Shown here in pieces: positions 29,317 through 40,680 of a stretch of 64,000 bases of DNA; positions within the stretch are counted from its first letter, which is position 1, and every line of letters begins with the position of its first letter. Both the position numbers and the translations under genes were made by a program. The notes below the pieces were generated by a model that had not been told where the DNA came from, did no database searches, and worked only from the letters and a program-made list of their open reading frames with translations. Origin of the DNA: Gordonia jinhuaensis (GTDB taxonomy: Bacteria; Actinomycetota; Actinomycetes; Mycobacteriales; Mycobacteriaceae); the NCBI RefSeq assembly GCF_014639795.1, contig NZ_BMGC01000004.1:124001-188000 (forward strand). Direction: 5' to 3'.

Positions 29317-30243
29317 TCACAGGCGCGCGAACCGGAAGTAGTCCTGCGCACCGTCGAAGGCCAGCGGGACGGTGCCGTCGGACACCTGTGTGGGCATGAT
29401 GGCGGTGATGGGCCGATGTGCGGCCAGCGCATCCTCGACGCACGAATACGCCGCCAGATCCGTCAACTGCGTCCAGGTGGGCGGGAGCAGCATGTGATGA
29501 TGCCGCTCCCATTCCGCCAACGCGTGTGCGGGGGTGGCCCACCCTGTCGACAACGCCTCGGTGGTCCGTCCGTCGGCCTCCTGCCCCTCGGGCAGTGCGG
29601 CGAGGAAGAAGCGCGTGTCGTAGCGACGCGGCTCGGATTCGGGGGTCACCCAGTGCGCCATCGGGCGCAGCAGATCAGCACGCAGCGTCAGGTTGCGCGA
29701 GCGCAGCAACCCGGCCAGCGAAAGGTCCTTCGCGACCAGATCCGCCCGCGCGTGTGCCAGATCACCGGGCGCCGGGAACCGGCCCGCTGCATCGCTGGCC
29801 AGCAGCACCCCGCACTCCTCGAAGGTCTCGCGCACCGCCGCCGCGACCAGTGCGGTCGCCGTGGCCGTGTCGGTGGCGAATTCGCGTGCCCACCACTGCG
29901 GTTGCTCTCCCTGCCAGTCGAGGTCCTGTTCGGCGTCGCGGAGATCGACACCGCCGCCGGGGAACACCGTCATCCCGCCGGCGAATGCCATCGCTCGCAC
30001 CCGCCGCATGAGGAACACTTCGAGGCCGGGGTCGCCATCGCGGATGAGTACGACAGTCGCGGCGTCACGTACCGGCGGGGCCTGAGCCGCGCTGTCCGAC
30101 TCCGGCGACTCGGATGCAGCCGGGGCCTGGACGTCGGCCGGGGTCTGGACAGCAGCCGGGGTCTCGGACGGCGACGCGTCAGGCGCGTCTGCGGCGGTGT
30201 GAGCCCGCGGGGCGCGTGCGGCGGGCGAAGAATCGGTCTCCAT
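29317..30243 (-). CDS. Nudix hydrolase with disordered N-terminus (Rv3040c-like)
   Basis: This 308-aa protein has an Ala/Pro/Ser-rich N-terminus of about 60 residues, then a Nudix fold. The Nudix box is split: FPGGGVDLRD is separated by about 36 residues from AAVRETFEECGVLL, which has the metal-binding REx2EE. This long insert is typical of a subgroup related to human NUDT19/NUDT7-like CoA diphosphatases, but the substrate here is unproven. The start overlaps the end of the upstream ABC ATPase gene by 65 bp; no better start exists before the conserved fold. The matching order in mycobacteria is Rv3041c-Rv3040c. Confidence 0.85.
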   Translation of the reverse strand: METDSSPAARAPRAHTAADAPDASPSETPAAVQTPADVQAPAASESPESDSAAQAPPVRDAATVVLIRDGDPGLEVFLMRRVRAMAFAGGMTVFPGGGVDLRDAEQDLDWQGEQPQWWAREFATDTATATALVAAAVRETFEECGVLLASDAAGRFPAPGDLAHARADLVAKDLSLAGLLRSRNLTLRADLLRPMAHWVTPESEPRRYDTRFFLAALPEGQEADGRTTEALSTGWATPAHALAEWERHHHMLLPPTWTQLTDLAAYSCVEDALAAHRPITAIMPTQVSDGTVPLAFDGAQDYFRFARL

Positions 30244-31009
30244 CTCGAGTGAGAGTAATCGCCTGACTGAACGTCGTGGACAGATTCTCCGAAGTGATCA
30301 CGTCGTCGATGAGACCCTGGGACACCACCTCGCCGTGCTTGAGGAGCATGGCGTGGGTGAAGCCCGGCGGGATCTCCTCCACATGATGGGTGATCAACAC
30401 CGAGGCCGGCGCGTCGGGGTCCAACGCCAGCGTCGACAGCCGCGCGACCAGCTCCTCGCGGCCGCCCAGATCGAGGCCGGCCGCCGGCTCGTCGAGCAGC
30501 AGCAGTTCGGGGTCGGTCATCAGCGCCCTGGCGATCAGCACACGCTTGCGCTCGCCGTCGGACAGGGTGCCGTACCGACGGTCGGCGAGGTGTTCGGCGC
30601 CCACCGATTCGAGGGTCTCCACGGCCTGGTCGCGGTCGATGTCGTCGTAGGTCTCCTGCCAGCGACCCAACACCGAATACCCCGCCGAGATCACCAGATC
30701 CGACACGATCTCGTCGGCGGGCACACGCGCGGCCATCGCCGCTGTGGTGACGCCGAGGCGAGTGGACAGATCACGAATACTGGTGGCGCCCAACCGTTCC
30801 CCGAGAACGAACGCCGTACCCGACGTAGGGTGCATCTCACCGGAGGCAACCCGCATCAACGTGGTCTTCCCCGCGCCGTTGGCCCCGAGAATCACCCAGC
30901 GCTCATCGAGTTCGACCTGCCAGGTGATCGGCCCGACAAGCGTGGCACCACCGCGCACAACGGTGACATCGTCGAAATCGATCAGGAGGTCGGGGTCGGT
31001 GTCTCGCAC
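30179..31009 (-). CDS. ABC transporter ATP-binding protein (Rv3041c-like)
   Basis: This 276-aa single ATPase domain has Walker A LGANGAGKTT, a signature GTLSDGERKR, Walker B LLLLDEPAAGLD and the switch histidine in VLITHHVEEI. No permease is adjacent, so it may be a soluble ABC ATPase or may pair with a distant membrane partner; the family resembles YlmA/PhnC-like single ATPases. The GTG start lies just after GGGGAG, closer than ideal. The C-terminal basic tail overlaps the start of the Nudix gene. Confidence 0.88.
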   Translation of the reverse strand: MRDTDPDLLIDFDDVTVVRGGATLVGPITWQVELDERWVILGANGAGKTTLMRVASGEMHPTSGTAFVLGERLGATSIRDLSTRLGVTTAAMAARVPADEIVSDLVISAGYSVLGRWQETYDDIDRDQAVETLESVGAEHLADRRYGTLSDGERKRVLIARALMTDPELLLLDEPAAGLDLGGREELVARLSTLALDPDAPASVLITHHVEEIPPGFTHAMLLKHGEVVSQGLIDDVITSENLSTTFSQAITLTRDGDRFFARRTRPAGSHRRRRA

Positions 31010-31058
31010 CTCCCCAATCCTGCACCATCTGCCGACCAGACGCTGTCAGGGGGTGGAC

Positions 31059-31553
31059 TCAGGCGAGCACGAAATCGGCGAAATCGAAGCCGGGTGACAC
31101 CACGCAGGTCACCAGTGACGCCTCGTCGCCGGCCGGGCGAGCGCGTTGCCATTCGCCGGGGGCGATGACGAACTGAGGGCGGTCACCGGCAGCCAGGTCG
31201 GGCCCCAGGCGCACGGTGTGGGCACGTCCCGGCGCCGCTGCGCCGCCCCCGATCGACAGCTCGACCGGGGCGCCCCGGTGATAGAGCCAGATCTCGGCAC
31301 CGCGCACCCGATGCCATGCCGACTGTTCGTCGGGCAGCAGGAGGAACAGGATCGCCGTGGCGCTCGCGCGGGGGGCCTCATACCCGTCGGGCAGGATCGA
31401 CGTGGGCACGGTGACGTCCGATACCCAGGTCTGCCGGAACCAGCCCCCTTCGGGATGTGGCCGCAGGTCGAGCCCATGCGCCCAGTCGGGAAGGCGGGCG
31501 GTGCGCTCATCGTCGGACGCCGGCCTGTTCTCGCCGTCGAGGTCATCGGTCAC
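31059..31553 (-). CDS. cupin family protein (DUF985/cupin_5)
   Basis: This 164-aa protein is a single beta-barrel cupin of the DUF985 family. It has LDLRPHPEGGWFRQTW near the start, SAWHRVRGAEIWLYHRG as the first cupin motif, and FVIAPGEWQRARPAGDEA as the second. Plant and yeast relatives have been reported, but no reaction is firmly established for bacterial members; a sugar-binding or isomerase-like role is often suggested. The GTG start has a TAGTGT box 8 nt upstream. It is followed by the PTH2-like gene upstream and the ABC gene downstream, all on the minus strand but with gaps of 49 bp or more. Confidence 0.85.
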   Translation of the reverse strand: MTDDLDGENRPASDDERTARLPDWAHGLDLRPHPEGGWFRQTWVSDVTVPTSILPDGYEAPRASATAILFLLLPDEQSAWHRVRGAEIWLYHRGAPVELSIGGGAAAPGRAHTVRLGPDLAAGDRPQFVIAPGEWQRARPAGDEASLVTCVVSPGFDFADFVLA

Positions 31554-31561
31554 GACTCACC

Positions 31562-31567
31562 ACACTA
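31562..31567 (-). promoter_or_regulatory. leaderless -10 box of the cupin gene
   Basis: TAGTGT on the minus strand ends 8 nt before the GTG at 31553. Confidence 0.45.
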
Positions 31568-31671
31568 GGCGCGCACCGCTCGCCGGGCGCGGTGACGTAC
31601 CTGCCTGCCCCGCGCCCTGCCATCGTGGTCATCGCGCCGCGGCGTCCCGGCCCCGGGCCTTGCCATCCCGG

Positions 31672-32457
31672 TCACAGAGTCGCGATGACCGTCACCGAAC
31701 CCGGCGCGATCTCGGTGAATCCGGCGTCACGCACGGCGACCGAACCCTGTGATGCCTCCGCGTAGAGAAGCGCCTGCCAGCGCACCGCGTCGGTCTGGCG
31801 GACCCGGCAGGGGCAGCCTCGGTCGTACCAGTCACGTGCGGCGTCGAGGGTCATCAGCTTCACGGCGAGCATGGACCCGTGGCCCACCTGCGCGGCGAGT
31901 TTGCCAGTGGTCATCTCCAGGTCGGGGTTCACCCACAGCGACACCGCGCCGTCTCCGCGCCCGTCGGCTCCCTCGAGCTCACCAGGGACGTCGGTCCCGC
32001 CGATCTGCAGGCGCGCGATCCGCTTGTCGACCGCACCCACCGGACCCGGGACGATCGCCCGGGCACGCGCACCACCGACCTCGGCAGTCACACCGTCCAC
32101 CTCGCCGGCCGCATCCCACTGTGCCCCGCGCGCCCGGCGTGCGATCTTGCGGATCCGGGCATCACACCAGTCGTCGAGGGCCTGCGCCCACGGGCCGGGC
32201 TGGGTACCCGCGCGGCGATCCTCGCCGGTCGGGTCGCCGCCGGCTGCATCGGGATCGGGGGTCGGATCTGTCCGCGGATCCAGGCACAGCTGTGCCACGG
32301 CGGTGGCCGCGGCGGCGAGCAGACTCGCACGTTCGGGTGGCTCGTTCTTCTCGATCCGCAGCACCACCGGCATCGCGAGCACCTGCCCGGGATCTCCCGG
32401 ATCGGAGTCGGCGCCCGCATACGACGCGAGACGTCGGTATCGGTCGGCGAATGTCAT
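31672..32457 (-). CDS. PTH2-type peptidyl-tRNA hydrolase domain protein
   Basis: This 261-aa protein has a C-terminal PTH2 fold (about residues 165-261) recognisable from LWVNPDLEMTTGKLAAQVGH followed by DAARDWYDRGCP. PTH2 enzymes release tRNA from peptidyl-tRNA and are typical of archaea and eukaryotes. In actinobacteria they occur beside the usual Pth. The N-terminal 150 residues are poorly conserved and rich in Asp, Gly and Arg, with no recognised domain. Whether it still acts on tRNA is uncertain. The gene lies 45 bp downstream of serB on the same strand. Confidence 0.78.
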   Translation of the reverse strand: MTFADRYRRLASYAGADSDPGDPGQVLAMPVVLRIEKNEPPERASLLAAAATAVAQLCLDPRTDPTPDPDAAGGDPTGEDRRAGTQPGPWAQALDDWCDARIRKIARRARGAQWDAAGEVDGVTAEVGGARARAIVPGPVGAVDKRIARLQIGGTDVPGELEGADGRGDGAVSLWVNPDLEMTTGKLAAQVGHGSMLAVKLMTLDAARDWYDRGCPCRVRQTDAVRWQALLYAEASQGSVAVRDAGFTEIAPGSVTVIATL

Positions 32458-32502
32458 CGACGAGACCCCATCACCGGCCGCAGCTCAATCACCAGTCGCA
32501 CG

Positions 32503-35528
<3,026 letters not shown>

Positions 35529-35880
35529 AGATCCTCCTGCCTGCGCGGCCTCGTGATGGGTCACGACACTGATGCCGTGGACAAGACACGACGATGATTC
35601 GCTGGGTTGATCGTAAACCCTTCGAAGCGCCCTGACCCACTGGGTACGAAGTCACATCGTAGACCGGGTCCTACGCGGTGTCGTAGGTCCCTCCCCTCCG
35701 ATGTCCGGCATGCCCGATCGCCTGCACAAACACTGCGACACACCGTGTGCCCGCGCAGGTTCGGCGATTGCGGCGGCCGCGTGGCGGCACCCGTCCGACA
35801 ACGGGTGCTAGCGTGATCGCGTCGCAGGCGCGACACATGCTGGGGATCCGCACGGATCCGACACGGGACGGGGGTTCGAG
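35529..35880. promoter_or_regulatory. 352-bp divergent promoter region of ctaD and fecB-like gene
   Basis: No gene fits here. It holds the AGGAGG of ctaD (35533-35538) and an imperfect 10-bp inverted repeat at 35666-35691 whose inner 6 bp (CCTACG/CGTAGG) pair perfectly around CGGTGT. On the minus strand TACGAT boxes could serve ctaD. On the plus strand TAGCGT at 35809-35814 could serve the fecB-like gene with a leader of about 60 nt. Assignments of promoters are inferences. Confidence 0.5.
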
Positions 35881-36948
35881 GTGCGGGTGCAGACCACGAC
35901 TCGTGCCCGGACGCCGCATCCGCCCACGCGAAACTCACGTCGGTCCCGGGGTTCTGGCCGTGTCACCCGCCGTATCCGTCACGGCGTGTCGCTGCTCTGC
36001 GTGAGTGCTGCGGTCACGGCCCTGGCCGCATGCGGCGGCGGCTCCAGCGACATCCCCGCGACCGAGAGCTCGGTCAGCGAGATCCCCACGAAATTCGCCG
36101 ACGTGAGCATCGCCGAGCCTGCCCGCAGCGTGGCGCGTTCCTGCCTGGCGCCGTCGGCACCGGACGCCGGGGCGCCCGATGCCGCCCGTATCGCCGTCAC
36201 CGACATCTCACTGCTCGACCCGCTGTGCGCGCTGGGCGAGCAGACGAAGGTCGTGGCCGTCACCGCAGAGCGGTCCGCACTCCCCTACTATCTGGGACCC
36301 ACCGTCACCAACCTGCCGGCTCTCGGTTCGGCTCCCGATCCCGCGCGCGCCCGCGACACCCACCCCGACGTGGTTCTCACCACCGATCCGGCCTCGGCAG
36401 CCGCACGCGCGTTCGGCACGGCCAAGGTCGTCACGATCGACCCGAAGGCCGATTGGCGTACCCGTTTCCTCGCGGTCTCGGCGGCACTGGGGCGCGCGCA
36501 GACCGGCACCGCACGACTGTCCGATGTCGACGACTATGCACGCGCTGTCGGCGCGGGCGTCGACGCCCGGCACACCCAGGTCTCGCTGGTGCGCGTCCTC
36601 GACTCGTCGACCGTGTTGCCCGGGGTCGACTCGTTCGCCGGCCAGATCCTCACGCTTATGGGCGCCGACCGGCCCAAGCCGCAACGCGGCGCACAGGTGA
36701 CACTCACCGACGACAACTTCGACGACGCCGACGGCGACATCATCTACGTGAGCTACCCGGCGGGTGAGACGTCGCAGTCGCGGGCCGAGGCACTCCTCAA
36801 GAGCGATCGTTGGCTCTCGCTGGGAGCGGTCGGCTGGAAGCGCGAGTTCATCTCCGACGACTACGTCTGGTACGAGGGGCAGGGTGTGATCGCGGCCCGA
36901 TGGGTGGTCGCCGATCTGCAGCGCACCATCAACGGCGCGACCAGCTGA
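35881..36948 (+). CDS. fecB: iron-siderophore ABC transporter substrate-binding lipoprotein (FecB-like)
   Basis: This 355-aa secreted lipoprotein has a basic N-terminus, a hydrophobic stretch and the lipobox ALAACGGG (Cys51). The mature part is a periplasmic-binding-protein fold of the siderophore/B12 type, with ARDTHPDVVLTTDPASA as the typical TroA/FecB loop and a late DIIYVSYP segment. It should bind a ferric siderophore at the cell surface. No permease or ATPase is adjacent. The position next to ctaD matches Rv3044. The GTG start is preceded by a GGGGG-containing purine stretch about 8 nt upstream. Confidence 0.9.
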   Translation: MRVQTTTRARTPHPPTRNSRRSRGSGRVTRRIRHGVSLLCVSAAVTALAACGGGSSDIPATESSVSEIPTKFADVSIAEPARSVARSCLAPSAPDAGAPDAARIAVTDISLLDPLCALGEQTKVVAVTAERSALPYYLGPTVTNLPALGSAPDPARARDTHPDVVLTTDPASAAARAFGTAKVVTIDPKADWRTRFLAVSAALGRAQTGTARLSDVDDYARAVGAGVDARHTQVSLVRVLDSSTVLPGVDSFAGQILTLMGADRPKPQRGAQVTLTDDNFDDADGDIIYVSYPAGETSQSRAEALLKSDRWLSLGAVGWKREFISDDYVWYEGQGVIAARWVVADLQRTINGATS

Positions 36949-36999
36949 GCAGAGTCTCGTGCGGGCCCGGCGTCGGGGCCTCGATCGGCCGCGACTCGA

Positions 37000-38528
37000 T
37001 CACGGCCATCCGGGGGCCGACGGGATGTCCCCGTTCTCGACGGCTTTCGCCAGTTGGGCATGGTCGGCAGCGTTCTGGTCGGCGTAGGCATAGGCGAATG
37101 AGATGAAGGCCTCGGCGACCTTGTCGCGTTTCGCACTGTCCTGTGTCTTGCCGCCGTGCTTGTCCCCTTTGGCGGTGCTGGACTTGCCGCCGCCGAGGTA
37201 GTCGGTGATCGCCCGCGCGTCACCGCTTCGAGCATGCGCGCGGGCCAGCACCCGGCCGCAGGCATACGCGAACTGCGGGAGCCGGGGTGCGAGCATCTCA
37301 CCGGTCGGGATGACCTTCCCATCGCGGAACTGGCGTACGTAGAAGTCATAGCCGTCGACCGACGTCCATCCCAGGAACATGTCCGAGGCGCTCTGGATGA
37401 GCCGCTGCCCGTGGACCACCCGTGAACCGTGGTTGCCATATGTGCTCGGCTGCAGGTGCTGTTCGTAGACCGACGCGGTGGCCTGTTTCACCTGGAGGAA
37501 CAGTGGGTCGTGGGTGACATGCTCCTCGTTGAGTATGAGGAATACGCGCATGCCGACACTGCCGACTCCCACCACCTGCTGGACCACATCGACGGCATTG
37601 AATCGTGACAGCAGGCTCGAGAGGTGGTCGGGTGTGGACTCGTGGTAGACCGTGATCGCCTCGCCGAGCAGTTCGGTGAAGTCCGACAGCGCGTGCATGC
37701 GGTACGGCGGCTTCTCCTTGATGCGCCGCTCACCGTCGACCACCATCGTCAGCTTCTTGCTGGCGCCGCGGCTGGTCCGCTTGCGGGCCCGCTTCTCGAT
37801 GAGTTCGTCGAGTTTGGTGTCGTCGCTGCTCGATCCCTCGGTGAGTCGCACCAGATCGGTGGCCTCCACCTGGTCGTACCAGACGTCGAGGATGGGTGTG
37901 CGCGAGTACTCCCCGATCTGGGTCCGATACCCCGGTAGCCCGCCTCGATCGCCGCGGTGACGGACTTGGCCGGGATCTTCTTGTCGCCGCCGAGGACCAC
38001 CAGGCTGGCCAGGAAGCGCTTCAGGTCCCATTCGAACGGCCCGGCAAGCGTCTCGTCGAAGTCGCGGAGATCGAAGGCCAGGTTGCGTTCGGGGGTGTTC
38101 CACAGACCGAAGTTCAGCACGTGGGCGTCGCCACAGAGCTGGACGGTGAGGTCGGTGTGTGCCGACGAGGCGAGGTCGGCGGCCATCACCGCTGCCGCGC
38201 CGCGATAGTAGGTCCACGGTGACGCCGACATCCGCCCGTGACGCATGGGCACCAGCCGCTGGTCGCGAATCTCGTTCTGCGCGAGGATCGTCTGTAATGG
38301 GTCGTGTCCCCGCGTCGCAGGGTTCCACTCGGCAAGACTCTTACGCGGCACCACTTTGCGCTCGAGCCGGCCCGCGCCGTCGTGTTCGGGGACCGGCACA
38401 CCCGCGTGGACCAGGTTCGTCGAGCGCGCCGTGGCCACCGCCTGGTCGGCTTGATCGGCCGAACCGGCATCACCAGGGCCGCCCTGCGGGGCCGAGCTGT
38501 CTGAGGTCGAGGTGTCCTGCGCCGCCAT
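37000..38528 (-). pseudogene. DUF2252 family protein gene interrupted by a -1 frameshift
   Basis: The gene starts at the ATG at 38528 (MAAQDTSTSD) and reads as a DUF2252 protein through LCGDAHVLNFGLWN, FDLRDFDET, WDLKRFLASLVVLGG and AIEAGYRG. Near 37930 the frame changes and continues as YRTQIGEYSRTPILDVWYDQV up to the stop at 37000. One extra T between GGT and ATC would give GYRGYRTQIGEYS and make the whole 1530 nt, exactly 510 codons. DUF2252 resembles kinase-like (aminoglycoside phosphotransferase) folds; function is unknown. Either a recent inactivation or a single-base sequencing error is possible. A TATCAT box lies 6 nt before the ATG. Confidence 0.85.
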
Positions 38529-38534
38529 TCTCGG

Positions 38535-38540
38535 ATGATA
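38535..38540 (-). promoter_or_regulatory. leaderless -10 box of the DUF2252 gene
   Basis: TATCAT on the minus strand ends 6 nt before the ATG at 38528. Confidence 0.5.
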
Positions 38541-38638
38541 GAACGATCGGCGTCGTTCGACGTCGATCGCCGACGCGGGCTCCGCTGTTGTCGGAGTGAT
38601 CACGCGGGCGGTGCCGGACACCCGCCGCCCTGACCGCC

Positions 38639-38644
38639 TAGGCT
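38639..38644 (+). promoter_or_regulatory. leaderless -10 box of the PPOX gene
   Basis: TAGGCT ends 7 nt before the ATG at 38652; no Shine-Dalgarno is seen. Confidence 0.5.
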
Positions 38645-38651
38645 GAGCGCC

Positions 38652-39044
38652 ATGACAGTCGCGATTCCCGAAGGGTACGAGGATCTTCTCGAACGTCCGA
38701 TAGTGGGCGTGCTGGCCACGATCAGCCCGGCCGGCGTACCCAACGCCACGCCGATGTGGTTCAAGTGGGAGAACGGGATGCTGCGCTTCACGCACACCAA
38801 GTTCCGCAAGAAGGTCGCCAATCTTCTGAAGAACCCGAACTTCTCGTTCGTGATCACCGACCCGGACAATCCGTACCGCTACCTCGAGGCCCGCGGCATC
38901 GTCGACTCGATCGAGCCCGACCCGACCGGCGCCTACTACGTGGTGCTCGGCCAGCGTTACGGCAACGCCGACCAGCAACCGCCCGACGACTCCCGCGACC
39001 GCATCATCCTGAACCTCGACGTGACCTACTTCGGCAAGAAGTAG
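38652..39044 (+). CDS. PPOX-class, probably F420-dependent, flavin/deazaflavin oxidoreductase
   Basis: This 130-aa split-barrel protein of the pyridoxamine-5'-phosphate-oxidase-like superfamily has GVLATISPAGVPNATPMWFKW and TKFRKKVANLLKNPNFSFVI, the pattern of actinobacterial PPOX-class F420-dependent enzymes. The F420 assembly genes fbiA and fbiB lie 15 kb away, so the cofactor is available. The substrate is unknown. It is a single gene between the divergent DUF2252 gene and the convergent decarboxylase gene, with only 16 bp to the latter. Confidence 0.85.
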   Translation: MTVAIPEGYEDLLERPIVGVLATISPAGVPNATPMWFKWENGMLRFTHTKFRKKVANLLKNPNFSFVITDPDNPYRYLEARGIVDSIEPDPTGAYYVVLGQRYGNADQQPPDDSRDRIILNLDVTYFGKK

Positions 39045-39060
39045 CGTCGCCACGTCGCGG

Positions 39061-40572
39061 TCACTGCCGGGGGTGATCGGCGACCACGCGCAACGTGGTC
39101 ACATCGGGATCGCTTGCGCCACGCACGTATCCACCCGGCGATGCCGACACCGCTTGCAGGAAGGCCACCACCTCAGCGGTGATCACTTCGCCCGGAAGCA
39201 CGTTGGGGATACCGGGCGGGTAGGCCGCGAGTGACTCGGTGGCCACCCGCCCGATCGCCTCAGCAATCGGAACCGTCTGCGCGGCAGCGAAGTACGCATC
39301 GCGTGGCAACATCGCCAGTGATCCTGGTTCGGGCAGACGCAGCGCAGGTGGCTCCGGGGCGTCGCCACCGGGGGCGAACGAGTGCAAGGCCGCGATCACA
39401 CGGTCGATATCGACAGCGACGCCGGGCGCGACCAGCGCCACCACGCACCGGTCGGTCGAGATCTCCAGGTAGATACCGTGATCGGCCAGCAAGGCCTCGT
39501 GCACAGCGTGACCGTTGAGTCCCGCGACACTCACGTCGATCGACACCCGCAATGGATCGGTGGCGACGATGTCGCAGAAGCTTCCGAACCCGTCACTGAC
39601 GATCCCGAACCGTCCGCCTGCCCGGATTCGGGCACGCAACTCGTCGGCGAGGGCGATGGATGCACCGATTCCGTCGGAGCCCTTCTCGAGTCGATCTCGC
39701 GCGATGTCCAGGGACGCCAGCAGCAATGCGCTGCAACTCGTCGACTGTGCCATCAGATTCGCTCGGGCGATCAGCGGTTCGAGTTCATCGGCGAATCGTC
39801 CCTCGGCGAGATGCAGCATCGCCGACTGTGTGAGACTCCCGCCGAGTTTGTGTGTGCTCGAGATCAGCAGATCGGCGCCCAGGTCCAGCGGGTTGCCGGG
39901 GAGATCGGGGTGGAATCCGAAATGCGGTCCCCACGCGCCGTCGACGATCAACGGCACCTCCCGCTCGTGGGCGACTTCGGCCAGACCCGCGACATCGGCG
40001 ACCGCACCGAAATAACTCGGCGACACCACGAAGACCGCCTTCGGCGACTCGACGGAATCGAGCCGGTCGCGCAATGCGTCCGCAGTGACGCCGTGGTGGA
40101 TCCCCATCACGGCGTCGATCGACGGTTGCACGAATCGCGGTGACAGACCGGCGATCACCGCGCCATCGGTGAACGACGAATGCATACTGCGCTGTGCGAC
40201 AACAGGATCCGATGGTCGCCGAAAAGCACCCAGAGCGATGCACGCCACTCGGTTGGCCTGCGATGCACCGTTGGTCATGAACCACGTCCGCCGCGCGCCC
40301 CACGCCCGGGCGGCCATGTCCAGCGAGCGCTGCAGCGGGTTGTCGATCCCCTTGTCGATTCCGGTGATCAGCTGCGGGAGATCCAACTGCAGGGTGCGCT
40401 CGCCGAAGAACGACGCGAGGGTGGGCGCGGCCTGCACATCAGCCGCGTGACCGGGAACCATCAACCGGATGCTGTCGCGCGCAGCGTGTGCAGCGATGGC
40501 ATCGGCGTACGGGGTCGACGACATCGCAGCCATGTCCAGGCCGTCGCGCAGGTCGGAGAACTCGAGTGTCAT
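39061..40572 (-). CDS. Orn/Lys/Arg decarboxylase-family PLP enzyme
   Basis: This 503-aa fold-type I PLP enzyme belongs to the Orn/Lys/Arg decarboxylase (SpeA/Cad-like) group. It has MVPGHAADVQ near the N-terminus (the HK-type start of the family), FMTNGASQANRVA, the aspartate in PLIVDGAWGPHFGFH and the Schiff-base lysine in ISSTHKLGGSLTQS. The C-terminal domain ends with LAAYPPGIPNVLPGE, a family signature. The amino acid used cannot be told from sequence. It is divergent from a LysR-type regulator, a common arrangement for an amino-acid-responsive pair. The ATG at 40572 has no clear ribosome site. Confidence 0.88.
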   Translation of the reverse strand: MTLEFSDLRDGLDMAAMSSTPYADAIAAHAARDSIRLMVPGHAADVQAAPTLASFFGERTLQLDLPQLITGIDKGIDNPLQRSLDMAARAWGARRTWFMTNGASQANRVACIALGAFRRPSDPVVAQRSMHSSFTDGAVIAGLSPRFVQPSIDAVMGIHHGVTADALRDRLDSVESPKAVFVVSPSYFGAVADVAGLAEVAHEREVPLIVDGAWGPHFGFHPDLPGNPLDLGADLLISSTHKLGGSLTQSAMLHLAEGRFADELEPLIARANLMAQSTSCSALLLASLDIARDRLEKGSDGIGASIALADELRARIRAGGRFGIVSDGFGSFCDIVATDPLRVSIDVSVAGLNGHAVHEALLADHGIYLEISTDRCVVALVAPGVAVDIDRVIAALHSFAPGGDAPEPPALRLPEPGSLAMLPRDAYFAAAQTVPIAEAIGRVATESLAAYPPGIPNVLPGEVITAEVVAFLQAVSASPGGYVRGASDPDVTTLRVVADHPRQ

Positions 40573-40680
40573 ACGCACATCGTCGCTCGCACGCGCTCCA
40601 TACAGAAGAGCGACTATTCTGCAACCATCCATACTGGCTATTTATCCGACCAGCCGTTCGCGAATGCGAGGGACGTCCCC

